Notes: generated by a model from the letters alone, not told the origin. Numbered from the stretch's first letter, positions 11,291-23,508 are shown. The stretch is 64,000 nucleotides of DNA from Nageia nagi (GCA_050084985.1 JBITNC010000001.1:116126001-116190000); one strand, 5' to 3'. Made by a program: numbers and translations.

Positions 11291-11500
11291 TCATTTAATA
11301 TAGTGGAAGAATTGAAAAGAACACCCTCTAGAATGACTATGTTTGATGCATTGAGAATACCTAGTCATATAGATCTATTACAAGAAGCTTTGAAGTTAAA
11401 AAATAGCAAGAAAAGGACTAGTGAGGACAATGTTGTATTTGAAAATTCTAATGATTTTCTTCCATCTCTAATAAACCTTTCTATCTATCTCTTATGTTAG
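11291..11500 (+). pseudogene. Gag-protease linker (element B)
   Basis: The segment EELKRTPSRMTMFDALRIPS followed by HIDLLQEALK matches the conserved linker seen in elements A and D. In intact relatives it joins gag to protease in one reading frame. Here it ends at a stop at about 11500, and the protease begins shortly after. Confidence 0.7.
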
Positions 11501-11889
11501 AAGGTTGAGTTTTTAATAATTGTATAGTTGATAGTGGAGATGCTAGTACTATTATTCCCAAAGCTATTACAGATGAAATGAAATTGTATATAACCCAATG
11601 CATTCATGGAGTTATACAGTTAGATTCTTCATCTATTGATGTGATTGGTAGTATCAAAGGAGTTGATATAACTCTAAATGCATTCCCTGAAATATGTGTC
11701 ATTCAAGATATCATTATAGTTTATCTTCCACCTCTATTTGGAATTTGCTTATATAGAGAGTTTAGTGCTAAATTAGGAGGTTATTTAGCTCTAAATTACA
11801 TGCATATCCTACTTTCCTTCAAGAATAAGTATGTCAAGGTTCTATATGAGGGTACCAAAAATGTTCATCTTATGAAGATCACTAAATAG
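11501..11889 (+). pseudogene. Aspartic protease remnant (element B)
   Basis: IVDSGDASTIIP begins at 11524, with the catalytic Asp codon at 11530. It matches the usual VDSGAS/T loop with A changed to D. It continues in the same frame through a run of about 100 residues with VIGSIKGVDITL and IIIVYLPPLFGICLYREFSA. In the family this last part reads DIIVVDIPEAYGLLLSRDWS, so this is a Tat/Athila-type protease. A stop ends the frame at 11889. Confidence 0.75.
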
Positions 11890-11989
11890 AACTATATGAA
11901 TGATACTGAGAAAGTAGATACCTTTGAAAGGGATCCAATTATGGAGTCACTACTGAACACTAAGATACTTTTAGCAAATGACCTTAACT

Positions 11990-12490
11990 ATTAGGTCACT
12001 AATGCTAGCATGCAAAACTATTATTTACATGAGAATGTTCAGCCAATTTTAGTCTCAACTAAAAAGTAACATGAAATATGGATAATGTACTCTAATAGAA
12101 ATATGAAAATATTTTCTTTTATATCCACATGTACATGTACTAAAAATGTTGTTGTATATGAAGCTCTTTGTTTAGGGCTATCTAAAGCCATCAATATGGG
12201 TATCAGATGCCTAATAGTCCATTGAGATTATGAGATGGCAATAAATCAAGTCAAAAATAAGATAAGTGCTAGGCATCATTATTTGAAGACTTATAGGAAT
12301 ATGGTTTGGGATTTATTAGAATCATTCTTGGCTATCAAATTTGTTCCCATTCTTAGAAATTTTAATCAAATTGTTAATGCACCTTATCGTAAAGGAAATC
12401 ATTTTGACCCTGCTCATCATAAAAGAGGAAGCTATGGAGTTAAAGTGCTATGTAGGCCATATTTTCCTGATACTAAAAACTTTTAGTAAG
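11990..12490 (+). pseudogene. RNase H-like domain placed before RT (element B)
   Basis: The translation around 12150-12490 contains VVVYEALCLGLSKAINMGI, then YEMAINQVKNKIS and FVPILRNFNQIVNAP. This is the layout of the extra, archaeal-type RNase H of Tat elements (usual NxAEYEALxxGL, GDSxLxxxQV, and R-x-x-N-x-x-A-D-x-L-A). The catalytic G-D-S Asp is replaced, with a stop just before DYEM, and the final Asp is lost. In element D the equivalent domain lies after the ordinary RNase H; here it precedes RT. It was probably inactive long ago. The family cuts the RNA strand of RNA/DNA hybrids. Confidence 0.75.
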
Positions 12491-12639
12491 TATTTGACTC
12501 TTATGAGCATATAATGAATTTCTTGATTGATGAGGTAGTATCCCATACCTTTGTTTATACATAACTTCCTAATTGTATTAAGAAATCAAATGTAATATAG
12601 AACTGAGAAATAATGTTATACCAAAAGGTTTGATTTCTT

Positions 12640-13700
12640 TAGAATGGCTATTTGATTTTGAATATCTTCAAAGATCTAAAGTGTTGGTTGTTCGAAAGGA
12701 AAGCTATGAGGAATTGTAAGATGAAATTGGAAGACATATAAAGGTTGGATCAAAATCCACTACGAGGGAAAACAAATGCTACTTCAAATCTACAATGAGT
12801 TTTCCAAGATAATTATGTGTACATATGATGATCTAAAAACTTATGATAAAGATGTGATCCAGCATACTATTGAACTCATCCTAGATGCTAAGCCATACAT
12901 GCAAAAGCAAAAGGCCAATGAACCCAAGGATAGAGGAAGTAATGAAATAAGAGTTGCTTTAACTTTTAAATGCCAAATAATTTATCCTATTAAGCACTCT
13001 ACATGGGTAGCTAATTTGATCCCAGTAAGAAAGAAAAATAGATAAATCAAACTCTATGTTGATTTCAAAAATATGAATCAAGTGTCCCTAAAGGATAATT
13101 ATCCTCTCCCTCATATGGAGCAGATCCTACAAACTATTTTTGGTGCATGTTATTTTTCTATGATTGATGATTTTTTAAGATTTAATCAAATTTGGATGAA
13201 GGATGAATATCAGTACAAAATTGCATTTACAACTAAATAGGGTATATTTGCATTTCAAAGAATGCCTTTTGGTCTCTCCAATATTGGGGCCAAATTTCAA
13301 AGAGCCATACACCATGGCTTCAATGAGTTGATTAACAAGATTATCCTTATCTATTTAGATGATGTATTTATGTTTTCTAAAAGCAAAAAGGATCATATAG
13401 ACCATGTCAGGCAAATTTTTAAAAAATGCATGCAATTTGGGATTTCCAGTAATCCCACGAAATATATTTTTATGGTTAACTAAGAAAAATTGTTTGGTCA
13501 TATTATTTCTAGAAAAGGGCTAGAAATTTATCTTGATAGAATCAAATCCATTGAGGCATTACCTCTTCCCTCAAATAAGAATGCCTTGCAGCCATTCCTT
13601 GGTCAAATTAATTTTGTTAGAAAATTTATCAATGATTTTTCTAAGATTGTTTCTTCAATTATTGCAATGTTGAAGAAATATGCTTAATTTTCTTGGTCTA
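12640..13700 (+). pseudogene. Reverse transcriptase remnant (element B)
   Basis: In one frame, with few stops from 12776 to 13687, the translation shows: STWVANLIPVRKK (RT motif 1); LYVDFKNMNQVSLKDNYPLP with IKLYVDF (motif 2, usual R-x-C-V-D-Y-R-x-L-N); CYFSMIDDF (usual SxLDxxSGYHQ); FQRMPFGLSNIGAKFQRA (motif 4); IYLDDVFMFSK with the YLDD catalytic box at 13352-13363; and LFGHIISRKGLEI. Before it, TYDDLKTYDKDVIQHTIEL is the conserved lead-in. The W of the usual TPWGIFAY is a TAG stop. It copies element RNA to DNA in the particle; here it is dead. Confidence 0.9.
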
Positions 13701-14270
13701 TTGAATCAAAATAACCTTTTCACAACATCAAATAATCAATAATAAAAGTTGTAATTTTGAAGAATACATATTTTTCAAGAGACTTTATTATGTATGCTCA
13801 TGGAGCTAAGAAAAGCATTGAAATATTTTAGCATAGAAGAATGACCAAGAAGAAGAATATCTTATAGCATTTCATAGTCAAACAATATATGGACATCAAG
13901 AAAGGTACTCATTCATTGAAAATAAAGTGTTTTCTATTATGAATGGGCTGAAAAAGTTTAAGCATTATGTGTCCCAGAATAAAATTCCCATATACACTAT
14001 TCACTCGAATGTGAGAAGTTACATTATCCATGGAAAATTGGGTAAAGGAAAAGTTGGTTGGATTACAAAGATAATGGAATATGATATTGAGATAAAACCA
14101 ACCAATCTTATCAAAGGAAAAGCTCTCTGTGAGAGCATGGTAGAAGAGGCACATATGATTGCTATCATTGAGGATGATGAGCAAAGAAATGAGAAAAGTG
14201 ATTGGATCAAGCAGTACATTTTTTATTTTAGAACTAGACGATGTCTTGTGTCTTTGAAAAGATTTTAGAG
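13701..14270 (+). pseudogene. RNase H (Ty3 type) remnant (element B)
   Basis: After the RT thumb the frame is decayed, then a 113-codon open stretch from 13927 begins with NGLKKFKHYVSQNKIPIYTI (usual A-L-K-x-F-R-x-Y). It continues with GKVGWITKIMEYDIEIKPTN, the W-x-x-x-I-Q-E-Y-D-L-E-I-K-P-T segment that ends the domain in Tat-type elements. The first catalytic Asp segment (usual Y-x-D-A-S) near 13780 reads FIMYAHGAKKS, so the Asp is lost. Confidence 0.8.
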
Positions 14271-14289
14271 AAGAAGATTCAGACTATAA

Positions 14290-15480
14290 ACATTAAAATT
14301 TATCATGATTAATGACTATATATATAGGAAGAATTTTGACCAAACTTTGTTAAGATGTGTGACTCAAGATGAAGCTTAGAGAATCCTACATAAGTTTCAT
14401 CATGGATTCTCTAGAGGATATTATAGTGGTCCAACTACTATAGCAAAGATTTTACAAGTGGTCTATTATTGACCTATTGTATTTCAAGATTCTTTTAAGA
14501 TAACCCAAGAATACAAAAAATGTAGTAGGTATGTGGGAAAATGAAGACAATTTGTTATACCTTTGAAACCTATGGTCATTGAAGAACCTTTCCAATAATG
14601 GAGTTTAGACTTCATTGGTGTTATAAATCCAAATTATTTAAAGGTATATAAGTTCATCATGATTACAACAAATTACTTTACAAGATGGTCAGAATCCATA
14701 CCATGCAAAAGTGCATATCAAGAGGTAGTAATAAAAATATTACAAAGATTAATCACTCATTTTGGTATCCCATAGAACATTATGTTAGATAATGGTTTAG
14801 CATTCACCAGGGCTAAACTATCAAAGTTTCCTATAGAGTATAGGATCCAATGGTTATTCTTTTCAAATTATTACCCATAAGGGAATGGGCTAGCTGAATC
14901 AACAAACAAAAATTTAACCCAAATCATTAAAAGAACTATTTGAGGGAATCCTAGATAATAGCATACAAAATTAGACTTTGTATTGGGGGTTAATAGAATC
15001 AATATCAAGTCAATTATTAAAACATCACCCTATGCATTAGTCTATGGTAAGAAACTAATATTGTCTATTCATCTAGAGTTACCTGCACTAAAAAATCTAT
15101 AAGAGTTTGGAGATTCTAATTTTGATCCCTTACAAATCAGAATGAATTAGTTGATCAAGTTATAAGAAGGCATAAATAGAGCATATGAAGCTTTCCATCA
15201 TAGATAAGAGATTGCCAAGAAGTAGTTCAAAAAAAAAAAAAAAAATCTTCCTAGGTGAAGTTTGAAGTTGGAGATATAGTCTTGAAATGGGATGAAGAAT
15301 GAGCAAAGTTTGGGAGACATCAAAAGTTTGGCTCCTTATGGAGTAGGCCATATATCATCATAGAATCCATGCAAAATAATGCATTTATATTAAAGGGTAT
15401 TTATGGGTCCTAAGAACTACCTATACTAGTTAACAAGAATCATCTTAAACATTATTGGGTAATCAAGTGATTTCATAACA
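14290..15480 (+). pseudogene. Integrase remnant (element B)
   Basis: Segments in order: HKFHHGFSRGYYSGPTT and VYYxPIVFQDSF with EYKKCSRYV (the HHCC zinc finger, second Cys lost and YYWP read as YY-stop-P); WSLDFIGVINP (first catalytic Asp); ITTNYFTRWSESIPC; THFGIPxNIMLDNGLAF (second Asp); NGLAESTNKNLTQIIK (catalytic Glu); and TSPYALVYGKKLILSIHLEL. A run of 17 A at 15228-15244 interrupts the C-terminal part, after which SLAPYGVGHI replaces the usual GPY/F. It would insert the DNA copy and leave the 5-bp duplication seen. Confidence 0.88.
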
Positions 15481-16000
15481 CCCACTAATATGTACAATGT
15501 AAATAGTCTCTACTTTTAGTTGTAAAAAAAAGATAATATATGTGTGTACATCATTGGCATATTTCCCTAGGTGTTAAGTTATTCATTAATGGTTTGTATT
15601 AATTAGGTATGGTAGTGGTAAAGTCTAGAGGATATTGAATGTCTTGTCAAAGGAATAGCATTTAAAGCAAGATTTCCTTAAAAAAGTTTCCCACCTACAC
15701 CTCACCTTCCAATTTAAATGAGCATGGTTGAATTTAATGTAACTTATCTACCTAATCTTATAAGATCTCTTCACATAAATTCTAAGATTCCTTCAACATA
15801 AATTGCTATTAATAGGCATAAGTCATAACCCCTTGAATAATAAAACAAAACCCTAACTTCATTATTCCCTCACTTAGTAAATTTGAGAATTTAAGCCTGT
15901 GAGCATTCATAGAGCATAATATTATCTTCAAAGCTTTTAGCACTAGGGTGTGAGAGAGTTCAAGGAGTTTAATTTGCAACACTACTGACTAGGAAGACTA
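15481..16000 (+). promoter_or_regulatory. Spacer before the extra ORF, possible internal promoter (element B)
   Basis: This 520-bp stretch between integrase and the extra ORF has no coding signal. It contains TATTAATAGGCATAAG at about 15808 and AAACCCTAAC (a telo-box-like plant promoter word) at about 15849, followed by a CT-rich leader and the ATG at 16001. The layout suggests a separate transcript for the extra ORF, but this is inference; splicing from the genomic RNA is equally possible. Confidence 0.35.
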
Positions 16001-19000
16001 ATGTTTATGAAGGCTACTATAAAATTGAAGAGTATAATCACAAAATCGCAAGAGATAATGGTTATTTCAAGGGAGGGACTAGATGCACAACTATCACAAA
16101 TTCATGATGAGTACTTTGAGAATGCTCCCAAAGTAAATTAGACTAAGAGGGGAGCTTTGAGATACATGGATACCTAGCATGCAAACCCAATAAGGTCATT
16201 ATTACTACACTAGAGGCTAAAGGTCACAAGGAAGGGTAAAATGAGGTCAGTGGGGAACAATGTGATGTTGTACTTGGCATATTTTGTACTATATGAATCT
16301 TTTACCTATCCAAATATACTTACATCCATTGTATTACGATGCAGCTCATAGGGTTACATCATAAAGGCATACAAGAAGCAAAACAAGGATGAGGAAGAAT
16401 CAAAATATCATTTTGACATCTTCTTGTACTATTCCCCTACTCCCATTATGAATGCTTTTGTAGTACTAAATGAATAGAGCATGCATAAGGTCAAGAAATA
16501 AGTTGATTTGAAGAAGGACAAAAGAGATTTTTATCAAAATGAAGATGAGAAGATTGACTAGATTTATGTGAGGTATATCAAGGAGGCAACAAAGTACCAA
16601 CAAAGATACAATATCATCATTCATTCATGCTAAGGATAGATAATTCTTGCAAGCTTTGGTGATGATTTTTGGGTGAGTGACTTAGATTGAGGTGGATGAG
16701 GCTATGATGAGAATGGCCTACAACATTATTAAAGCTTTTATTTGCTACAACTTCCCTACCTTCATTTAAAATGAATTTAGAAAATACTTTTCCAATATTG
16801 ATAAGGGAGACTTTAGACATTCCTCATATTTATGATGGTTGATAGTCCACAAAAATTTACAATTTTTGGTAGACTAAGGTTTATCTATAGTGTTGATGAT
16901 TACTTCCATAGCTCCTACACTAATTGACATAAGGGTGTTGACACTCACTAAGATTCATGGCTCATATTATGACTTTGTGGAAAAATTCTTTGCCCTAATG
17001 ATTAATATTATTACATGGTGATCTATGCATATACTTCATCAAGTTATCTAAGATGAACTACAAGGTAGGAACAAGGTTAAAGATTGATACTACCCCAAGG
17101 AAAGGAAAGTAATTTTGAGGTATGGATATTTCAAGACTACCTTTTTGTTTCTAAAATATGTTACTCCACAGTTATATTCTTTAGAAATGGGTAGGTAGAT
17201 CTGTGCAATAGAAATTAGATGAGTCAGGTGGTAATTTCAAGCTCATGATCAAGATACCCATTATAGTAGGAACTTTTACTCTGTTAGAAATAGGATGTAA
17301 AGATGAGTTATCAAATTTTTTGATTCAAAATTTTAAGTTACATAAATTAGAACAATCATGGATGTATAACCCCATATGAAAATTTACTAGAATTATAAAA
17401 GCAAATAAGAAGTGCCTGGTGTTCAATCATGAATCCTGGTCACACATTGAATATTTTGTAAATCAAATAGAATAAGAAGATAAGGCCTCCCTTGAGTGGG
17501 AATTTGGTATTTTAAACAAGGCATGGATGGCCCTAGAAGGGTTGAAAAGGTATAGATTATGGGAAATAAGGAGGAAAGATTTTGCCTTATCCCCAAAGGT
17601 TATAGTACAATTACAAGATGAGTTGAAATGGTGGCCTAATTTAATTGAATATTTTACAAAATTTAGATTTGAATACACCACCAAGGCTATGGATGTAGGA
17701 GATAAGCCCTTTTATGATTTCAAACATGACAAATACTAGTACCCACAATACCAATAGGACCTATTACTAGATAAGTGGCAACCATTACCACTTAATTTCC
17801 AAGGGAAGGTATCATAGGATGATCAACCACTATTGTAGCAATCTGAGTACCTAAAGGATCCCAAGAGAAGAAAAATTAAAGAAGGTTCAAGCTCTAAGAT
17901 AGAACCAAGAGAAAGGAGACTCTAGTAGAAACACATACTACATCTAGGGAATCTTACCCAAAAAAAGAAAAATAAAATTAGATTGTTAATCTAAAAACTA
18001 GTTCCAGGGTAACAAACCTCGGAGAAGGTTCAATCTTCTAAGGATTCAGTGGTTTCTAAGAAGGTCCCATCCTCATAAGCACTACAATAGGAGCTTGATC
18101 AAAGTGTTAGAGATATAGAGCTCATGGATGTAGAAACCCATAGACCCCAAAGCATAGATACAGTTGTATTTCAAGATGCTCAAGAAGAGCTAGGGGATGA
18201 GGTACAATAAGGGGAAGGGAATGTGATACCAAGAGTAGATGGAGAAGTGGCCAAAGATGGAGATGATGATGATTATGAAAATAAGAAAAAGGACTTTGAT
18301 CCAATGGAAAAGGCACCTGATAATAAAGTGGTTATGGTTTAAGAAGAAGAAGAGGAATGATAAAAAGAGCTCATCATAGAAATAGAAAAATATATTCCTA
18401 CCCTGACGACCCTTGCATCAAATTCTAAAGCAGGTATGCCTCAACATTATTTAATTCCTTATTCTACCACCATAGGAGATGAAATTCAAAGCATTTTTTC
18501 TAACCAAGTGGTGGAGCCTATTTATTGGGCAACATTTGTAAATAAATCCCCTACACTCCTTAAATAATAGGGAAGATTATTAAGTAGATTAACTAATATA
18601 CAAGATATAAGGATGGTATAGATGCCCTTTAAAGATGGGAAGTTAGATAAAAGTACACCTATCACGATAGTAGATGTGAAAATGCAAAATTCCTCAATTG
18701 TAGATCAATCCAAATTTTTGGTGAATACTTCCCTTGCAATGGAGAAAAGTATCCATTCAATGGAGAATAAAATAGAAAAATTAAACAAGAAGATTGAGCA
18801 ACTCAAAGGAGAATGCTCCAATAAAGATAAAGTAGTGGTCAAGTTGCAGAACCAAAATAATGAATTAATTCAAAAATTAGCCAAGAAAAAAGATGAGCAT
18901 GAAAAAGCAAAGAAGATATAAAGAAGACTATAGCAACCAATAAAGTTTTAAATGATGATAAGGTGAAATAGTTGCAAATAATCAAAGATTTTAGAAAACA

Positions 19001-19760
19001 TCTAGCTGAGTAGATAGGAGAGAAAATGGTAAGCATGTCAAAACTCTACCATTTGAAAAATCAAGCAGAATAGGCCATTCTTTTGTATGATGCTCAGACT
19101 GCCCTATAATAGTTAGCCCTAGTAGCCTCAAGAACAAAGATAGAATAAATGCAATGTTGGCTAAGGGTGATTACAAAAAAAGATCTAGCCACAGTGACAC
19201 CAAGGCCAAGGAAGATAATTTTGAGGAGAATCAAAGATATTTGTGACATGAAAAATTTAGTAGTAGCCTTGGACCTAGAAAAAGGTCAGTGAAAGTTAGA
19301 TATTAGTTTTGTAAATATGTATTTCAATTTTTTGATTTAATTGAAAGCTCCCAAATTAGAGGAGGAGATAGATGTACAAAGTAGTTTTGATCATTGGATG
19401 GTCAATACAAAATATTCTTAAACCAAGATGTCATAATAAACTTATCTGAGAAGAAAGCCTCATACTTGCAAGAAATGAAAGAGCAGGATTAGGAAGCTAT
19501 CACAAGATTTTTGAAAGTTGGAAGGATGGAGAATGTTCTAACAAGCTTTAGAAAAAATGTTGTAAAATTTCAAGCATGCCTTATCATGTCACAAGCATAT
19601 GATAAGGATTTCTAAGACCTATATAAGAAACTTCAACCCTTATTGCTAGTAGATTTAATACCCCAACAACATGCCCTATAGAAATATACACTTGGGAAAG
19701 CAAGTGGGAGTGGTCATTAAGGGTTCTCTTCTCCAACAAGCTAAAGACCCTAAAGAGCCA
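16001..19760 (+). pseudogene. Very long sense extra ORF with C-terminal coiled coil (element B)
   Basis: I do not recognise the function. From the ATG at 16001 one frame stays readable for about 210 codons: FENAPKVN, GALRYMDT, VMLYLAYFVLYESFTYPN, SKYHFDIFLYYSPTPIMNA. Later open blocks are 17527-17739 (YRLWEIRRKDFALSP, LIEYFTKFRFEYTTKA) and 18622-18921, a Lys/Glu/Gln-rich coiled coil (MENKIEKLNKKIEQLKGECS). The text continues coiled until about 19330 (HLKNQAE, LVASRTKIE) and fades near 19750. It spans about 1250 codons with frameshifts and many Q/W-to-stop changes. The position, between integrase and 3' LTR, is that of the extra ORFs of Tat-type elements. No transmembrane or envelope-like segment is evident. 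Confidence 0.6.
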
Positions 19761-19769
19761 CAAGAAGAC

Positions 19770-21627
19770 TTTTATTCTTGTATAATCACACTCTTGCAAG
19801 TAACATTCATTCATTTATTCATTTTTCCCTATAAATAAAATTATTTCTACATTTCTCGTTTCTTATTTCCCTTTCTTTGTTAGTTGTAAATAATTGTACA
19901 ACTTTTAGTTTTGATTTTTTATTGAATATTATTAGCCTTTTTACCTAGATTAAAGCACCATATATGTTCTTAGTTAGGATTCAAATTTTGTTTAAGTCAT
20001 TTTCAAGTCATGTTCACCTAGTCTGAGTCCTAGTCAATAGAATGTCACTTAACATTACCATTTTGTTCAAGGTGAGTGTTATTTGTAAAGACCATCTAAT
20101 CCATGCCTAGGTTGTATATATGAGATAGGTTATATAAAGAAGCTCATTTTGTAAATATTGGCTAATTCATTTCCAAATATTGTATCATATAGAGTCTAGT
20201 TATTTATCTGATTCAAATTTGGGCCCTTTTGTAAGTCAAGTTAGTTATATTTTTGTCTAATAAAGTTTGGGTCTTATATTTGAGCCTTATTATATATAAA
20301 GTATGTTTTAGCTAATTCATGTAGTAGGAACTATCATAAGAGTCGAAGTGAAATTGGGCCCATGAAATTCAATTTCAATGTCATACTTCTTGGATAAAAT
20401 CAGTAGGCTCTAGATGTCTTCATCAAGAGAGTTCTAGTTAGACTTCATGGTGGGAGATGTTCATAACTCCATATTCAATAGACCCTACTAGTTTTGAGTG
20501 ATGATGTCACATTATTTAGGTGAAATTAATGGGTGATAAGTTCCATGAATAGTCTCAAGTTCCAATAATACCTGCCAAAGTATAACAAGACCCATCAGGA
20601 ATGAGTAAAGACTGTAAAAGGAGGTGAACATCTAAATCCACCTAATCAAGGGTGTATGAACCCCAAGACTCTATCAACATGTCAACTACAAATAATTTCC
20701 ATGTGGTAGTAGTAGTTCACTCTCAAGATTGAAAGGATACATCTTCCCTTCACCCTTACAGTATTCAACATCAGAGCTATATATAAAAGCATTTAATAAT
20801 TACAAAGAGTTGGTAGATTATTGAATTTTAAAATGGCTTGATTGTACTTATAGAAATAGCAAACTATACCATGCAAATTCATAATAGTTCCAAATTAATC
20901 ATGTTAGAAGACAAAGATGACTAATTATAGCTAGACATGTACAAGATTGAAAATTTACAAATTCTAAGAATCGATGTTGCATCTAAACCATGCTCCTTAA
21001 CTACTTGCAGTTGTAAAATTTTGTGTAAATATTGTAAATATTTAATTTTATGCAGTCTTTAGTCAAAGGGGTAGATATATTTATTAATGGTGGAAAACCA
21101 CCCACTATAAAGGAAACATTATAAATAGTGAACTATTAGAAGTCTAAAAGGTCAGATATTTTAGCAAAGTTGGCCATTGAAAGAATTGCTTTCATATATG
21201 ATAATGCAAAGTGAAGATATTTTTTCCTTTGAATTCTATGATTGTTATCTTATTTTTTGATTATTATGTATGATGCTTTATCTGAAGTTGTTGATGTGTA
21301 TTGCAATTGCGAGACCCCAAGAGTGAGATAGTTATCCTATTCTTAGTCTTGGATATGGATTATTTCCTATGTAATGATGCTCAAGCTGATTAGTTTAGTT
21401 TATTTTCTTCTTATTTGCATTTCCTATTTAGTAGTTTAGATTTTTATCTCTTTCCTATTATTATTACCTCTTCTTAGATAAGAACTGGCCTATAACCCAA
21501 AGATTGAGCAGAAACCACCATGAGCACATTGTCCCACCACCTTTTGCTCATTCAAGAAACCTACTATTATCATAATGGTGTAGAAACTACCAAATCAAAC
21601 CCTTAGGTTGTACTATTATGATCAACA
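19770..21627 (+). repeat. 3' LTR of element B
   Basis: It starts TTTTATTCTTG (the first G lost) and ends GATCAACA. It is collinear with 2911-4754 over its full length, with many point differences and small indels. A purine-rich AAAGAGCCACAAGAAGAC just upstream can serve as the polypurine tract. GTTCA follows at 21628-21632. Confidence 0.88.
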
Positions 21628-22382
21628 GTTCACAAGTTTAAAAAAAGTATATGTTCATTAGATTCCTAAGGATTCACATGATTTTCAAAGTTTTCTATCT
21701 TCATATACTCATAATGTTCCCAAGAAAACTTCACATCCAAATATCAATGCACACTAGTGTTAGCACTATCAACAATACTAGCGCTAGTAGAATCTTATAT
21801 AGGATAAAGTATTTTCATATTTCTTAAGCTAAATCATAGATAAAGTTCAAGGTTTTAGATCTAACAATTTAAGGATATGAAAAGATCAGATAAATATGCC
21901 AAATTTGCAAATGTCACTCAATGCTAGCATTGGGGGAAACATTAAAAAAATACCCAGGAAAGTTTGTCTATAGTGATTCAAAAGAAAAGATTCCCAAGAT
22001 GAATTTATAAGAAATAATTCCCAAAAATTATTCCCAAGAATAATTCCCAATAAAGAATATTCCTAAGGAAAACCCCAAGAAAGGCATAAATTGAATGATC
22101 AAATATTAAGAGGCTATAGGAAGATCAAAAAAAGGCTTCAAAGTTGTAAGTGATTACTCAACCCTACTGCTTGGGAAAAATTCAAGGAAACACAATATTT
22201 CCTAAGAAAAAGACCTAGGGGCATGTCCTCAAGCACCAAAAAAAGAGAATTTTCTCACCTTATCTCTTTATTTACAAGTACATTTATATGATTTCATATT
22301 ATTTCTAAAATTATCATGTGCACATGATGTTCAATACTTATGCTTTCTTAAGTAAAATGCAATATTCTATTATACAATATGT

Positions 22383-22652
22383 CTTTCATTAATAATCCTT
22401 TTATCATTTGTAAATTCATGGGTAATGAAAGGTTGCATGTCCTATGATTAAGTTTCTTTTATTACTGATTCTTTTGTAAATGATAAATCAATGGATAATG
22501 AAATATTTGGTTTCTTAAGTAAATTAAATTCCTAATATTGCAATATTTTTTCATTTATTCTCCTTTATCAATGTTTGGGAAATGAAATCTTGATATGAAT
22601 AAATCTTTCATTTACTATACTTATACCTAAGAAAAATATAAGGAAAATGAAA
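22383..22652. repeat. Three hairpins with TTTCATT/AATGAAA arms
   Basis: CTTTCATT at 22383-22390 pairs with AATGAAAG at 22434-22441. TTTCATTT at 22549-22556 pairs with AAATGAAA at 22580-22587. TTTCATTT at 22606-22613 pairs with AAATGAAA at 22645-22652. Loops are 23-43 nt and partly alike (CCTTTATCA in the first two). A weaker related copy lies at about 22450-22508. Confidence 0.65.
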
Positions 22653-22880
22653 TATTATCTTTTATCATATTCTTAAATTCTTTTATTACATCTTTTGTTA
22701 GTTGGAAAATAATTAACCATTGCTCTATTATTCTTCTCATACATCCTGAAGGTACCTTGGGTAAAAGCTACCCCCATTAACATAGTTTATTATGATGATC
22801 ATCAATGGTATCTAGGGAAAAGAATAACCATAATGATATAGTTCATTATGATGAAGCTACATATGTTTTATGAATACCAT

Positions 22881-23165
22881 TGTTGGTTTGGTTATAAACC
22901 ATCACCTTATGATCACCTTTATTGGTTGGGTTATTAACCATCACCTTTATAATCACCTTTGTTGGTCAAATTGAAACTAACCATCACCTTTATGATCACT
23001 TTTTTTATTTGGGTTATTAACCATAATCTTTATGATTACATTTGTTGGTTGGGTTATTAACCATCATATTTACAATCATGTTTATTGGTTGGGTTAAAAC
23101 TAAGCATCATTATGTTTGCTTTATGATTGTTTTGTTGGGTTATTAACCATCACTATGGTTGTTAT
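22881..23165. repeat. Tandem repeat, about 41-bp unit, seven copies
   Basis: The unit is like TTGGTTGGGTTATTAACCAT followed by CACCTTTATGATCACCTTTG. Copies begin near 22881, 22922, 22962, 23003, 23043, 23084 and 23130. Most contain the inverted repeat GGTTATTAACC. Later copies are the most diverged. It lies in the 3' non-coding part of element A. Confidence 0.85.
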
Positions 23166-23508
23166 TATGAACAATACCTTGGAGTTTATTTTATTAATAT
23201 ATCTTGTATCAATGTTATATTTATGAGTACTGAAAGCTTCTAGGTATTTATTTCATCTTTGGTCTTAATTTCTTATTTTTCTAAGATTAAACTCATGATG
23301 CACTTATGATCTTTGGAGGGTATTTCTAATTTTTCACAAGTTCTTAGTAATTTCTCCTTATTGGCCACTCCATCAATAAACAATGTAAAGAGGGGGAATA
23401 ATACATCACCAATAAATTGTTGATTTTATGAAGATCTAAGAAAAAAACTAGGAATTTTCATTTTCTCTTATTTACTTTGTAGGCATTAATTTCAAATTAC
23501 TTCATTAA

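Larger units (their letters stand above)
2911..21627 (+). mobile_element. Element B: Ty3/gypsy with upstream extra RNase H and a long sense extra ORF
   Basis: An 18.7-kb span including the nested element C, about 14.1 kb on its own. It has 1.84- and 1.86-kb LTRs, a GTTCA target duplication and a degenerate primer-binding site at 4772. The coding order on the plus strand is gag, linker, protease, RNase H-like domain, RT, RNase H, integrase, long extra ORF. This order, with an RNase H-like domain before RT, differs from element D in the same window. All domains are broken by stops and shifts. By eye the LTRs differ at about one site in six over their first 200 bp, so it is old. The extra RNase H and extra ORF point to the Tat side of the non-chromoviral gypsy elements. 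Confidence 0.9.

Noticed and set aside
13909-14219. Two minus-strand open frames of 91 and 66 codons
   Set aside because: They are shadows of the RNase H coding frame of element B on the plus strand.
15228-15244. Poly-A run as the end of a LINE or a processed gene
   Set aside because: It lies inside the integrase C-terminal coding stretch of element B, with integrase text on both sides; it is a slippage expansion.
15845-15860. Telomere repeat (AAACCCTAA)
   Set aside because: Only a single copy; at most a promoter telo-box, not a telomeric tract.
22881-23165. CRISPR-like regular repeats
   Set aside because: Units are directly adjacent tandem copies with no unique spacers, in a plant retroelement context.
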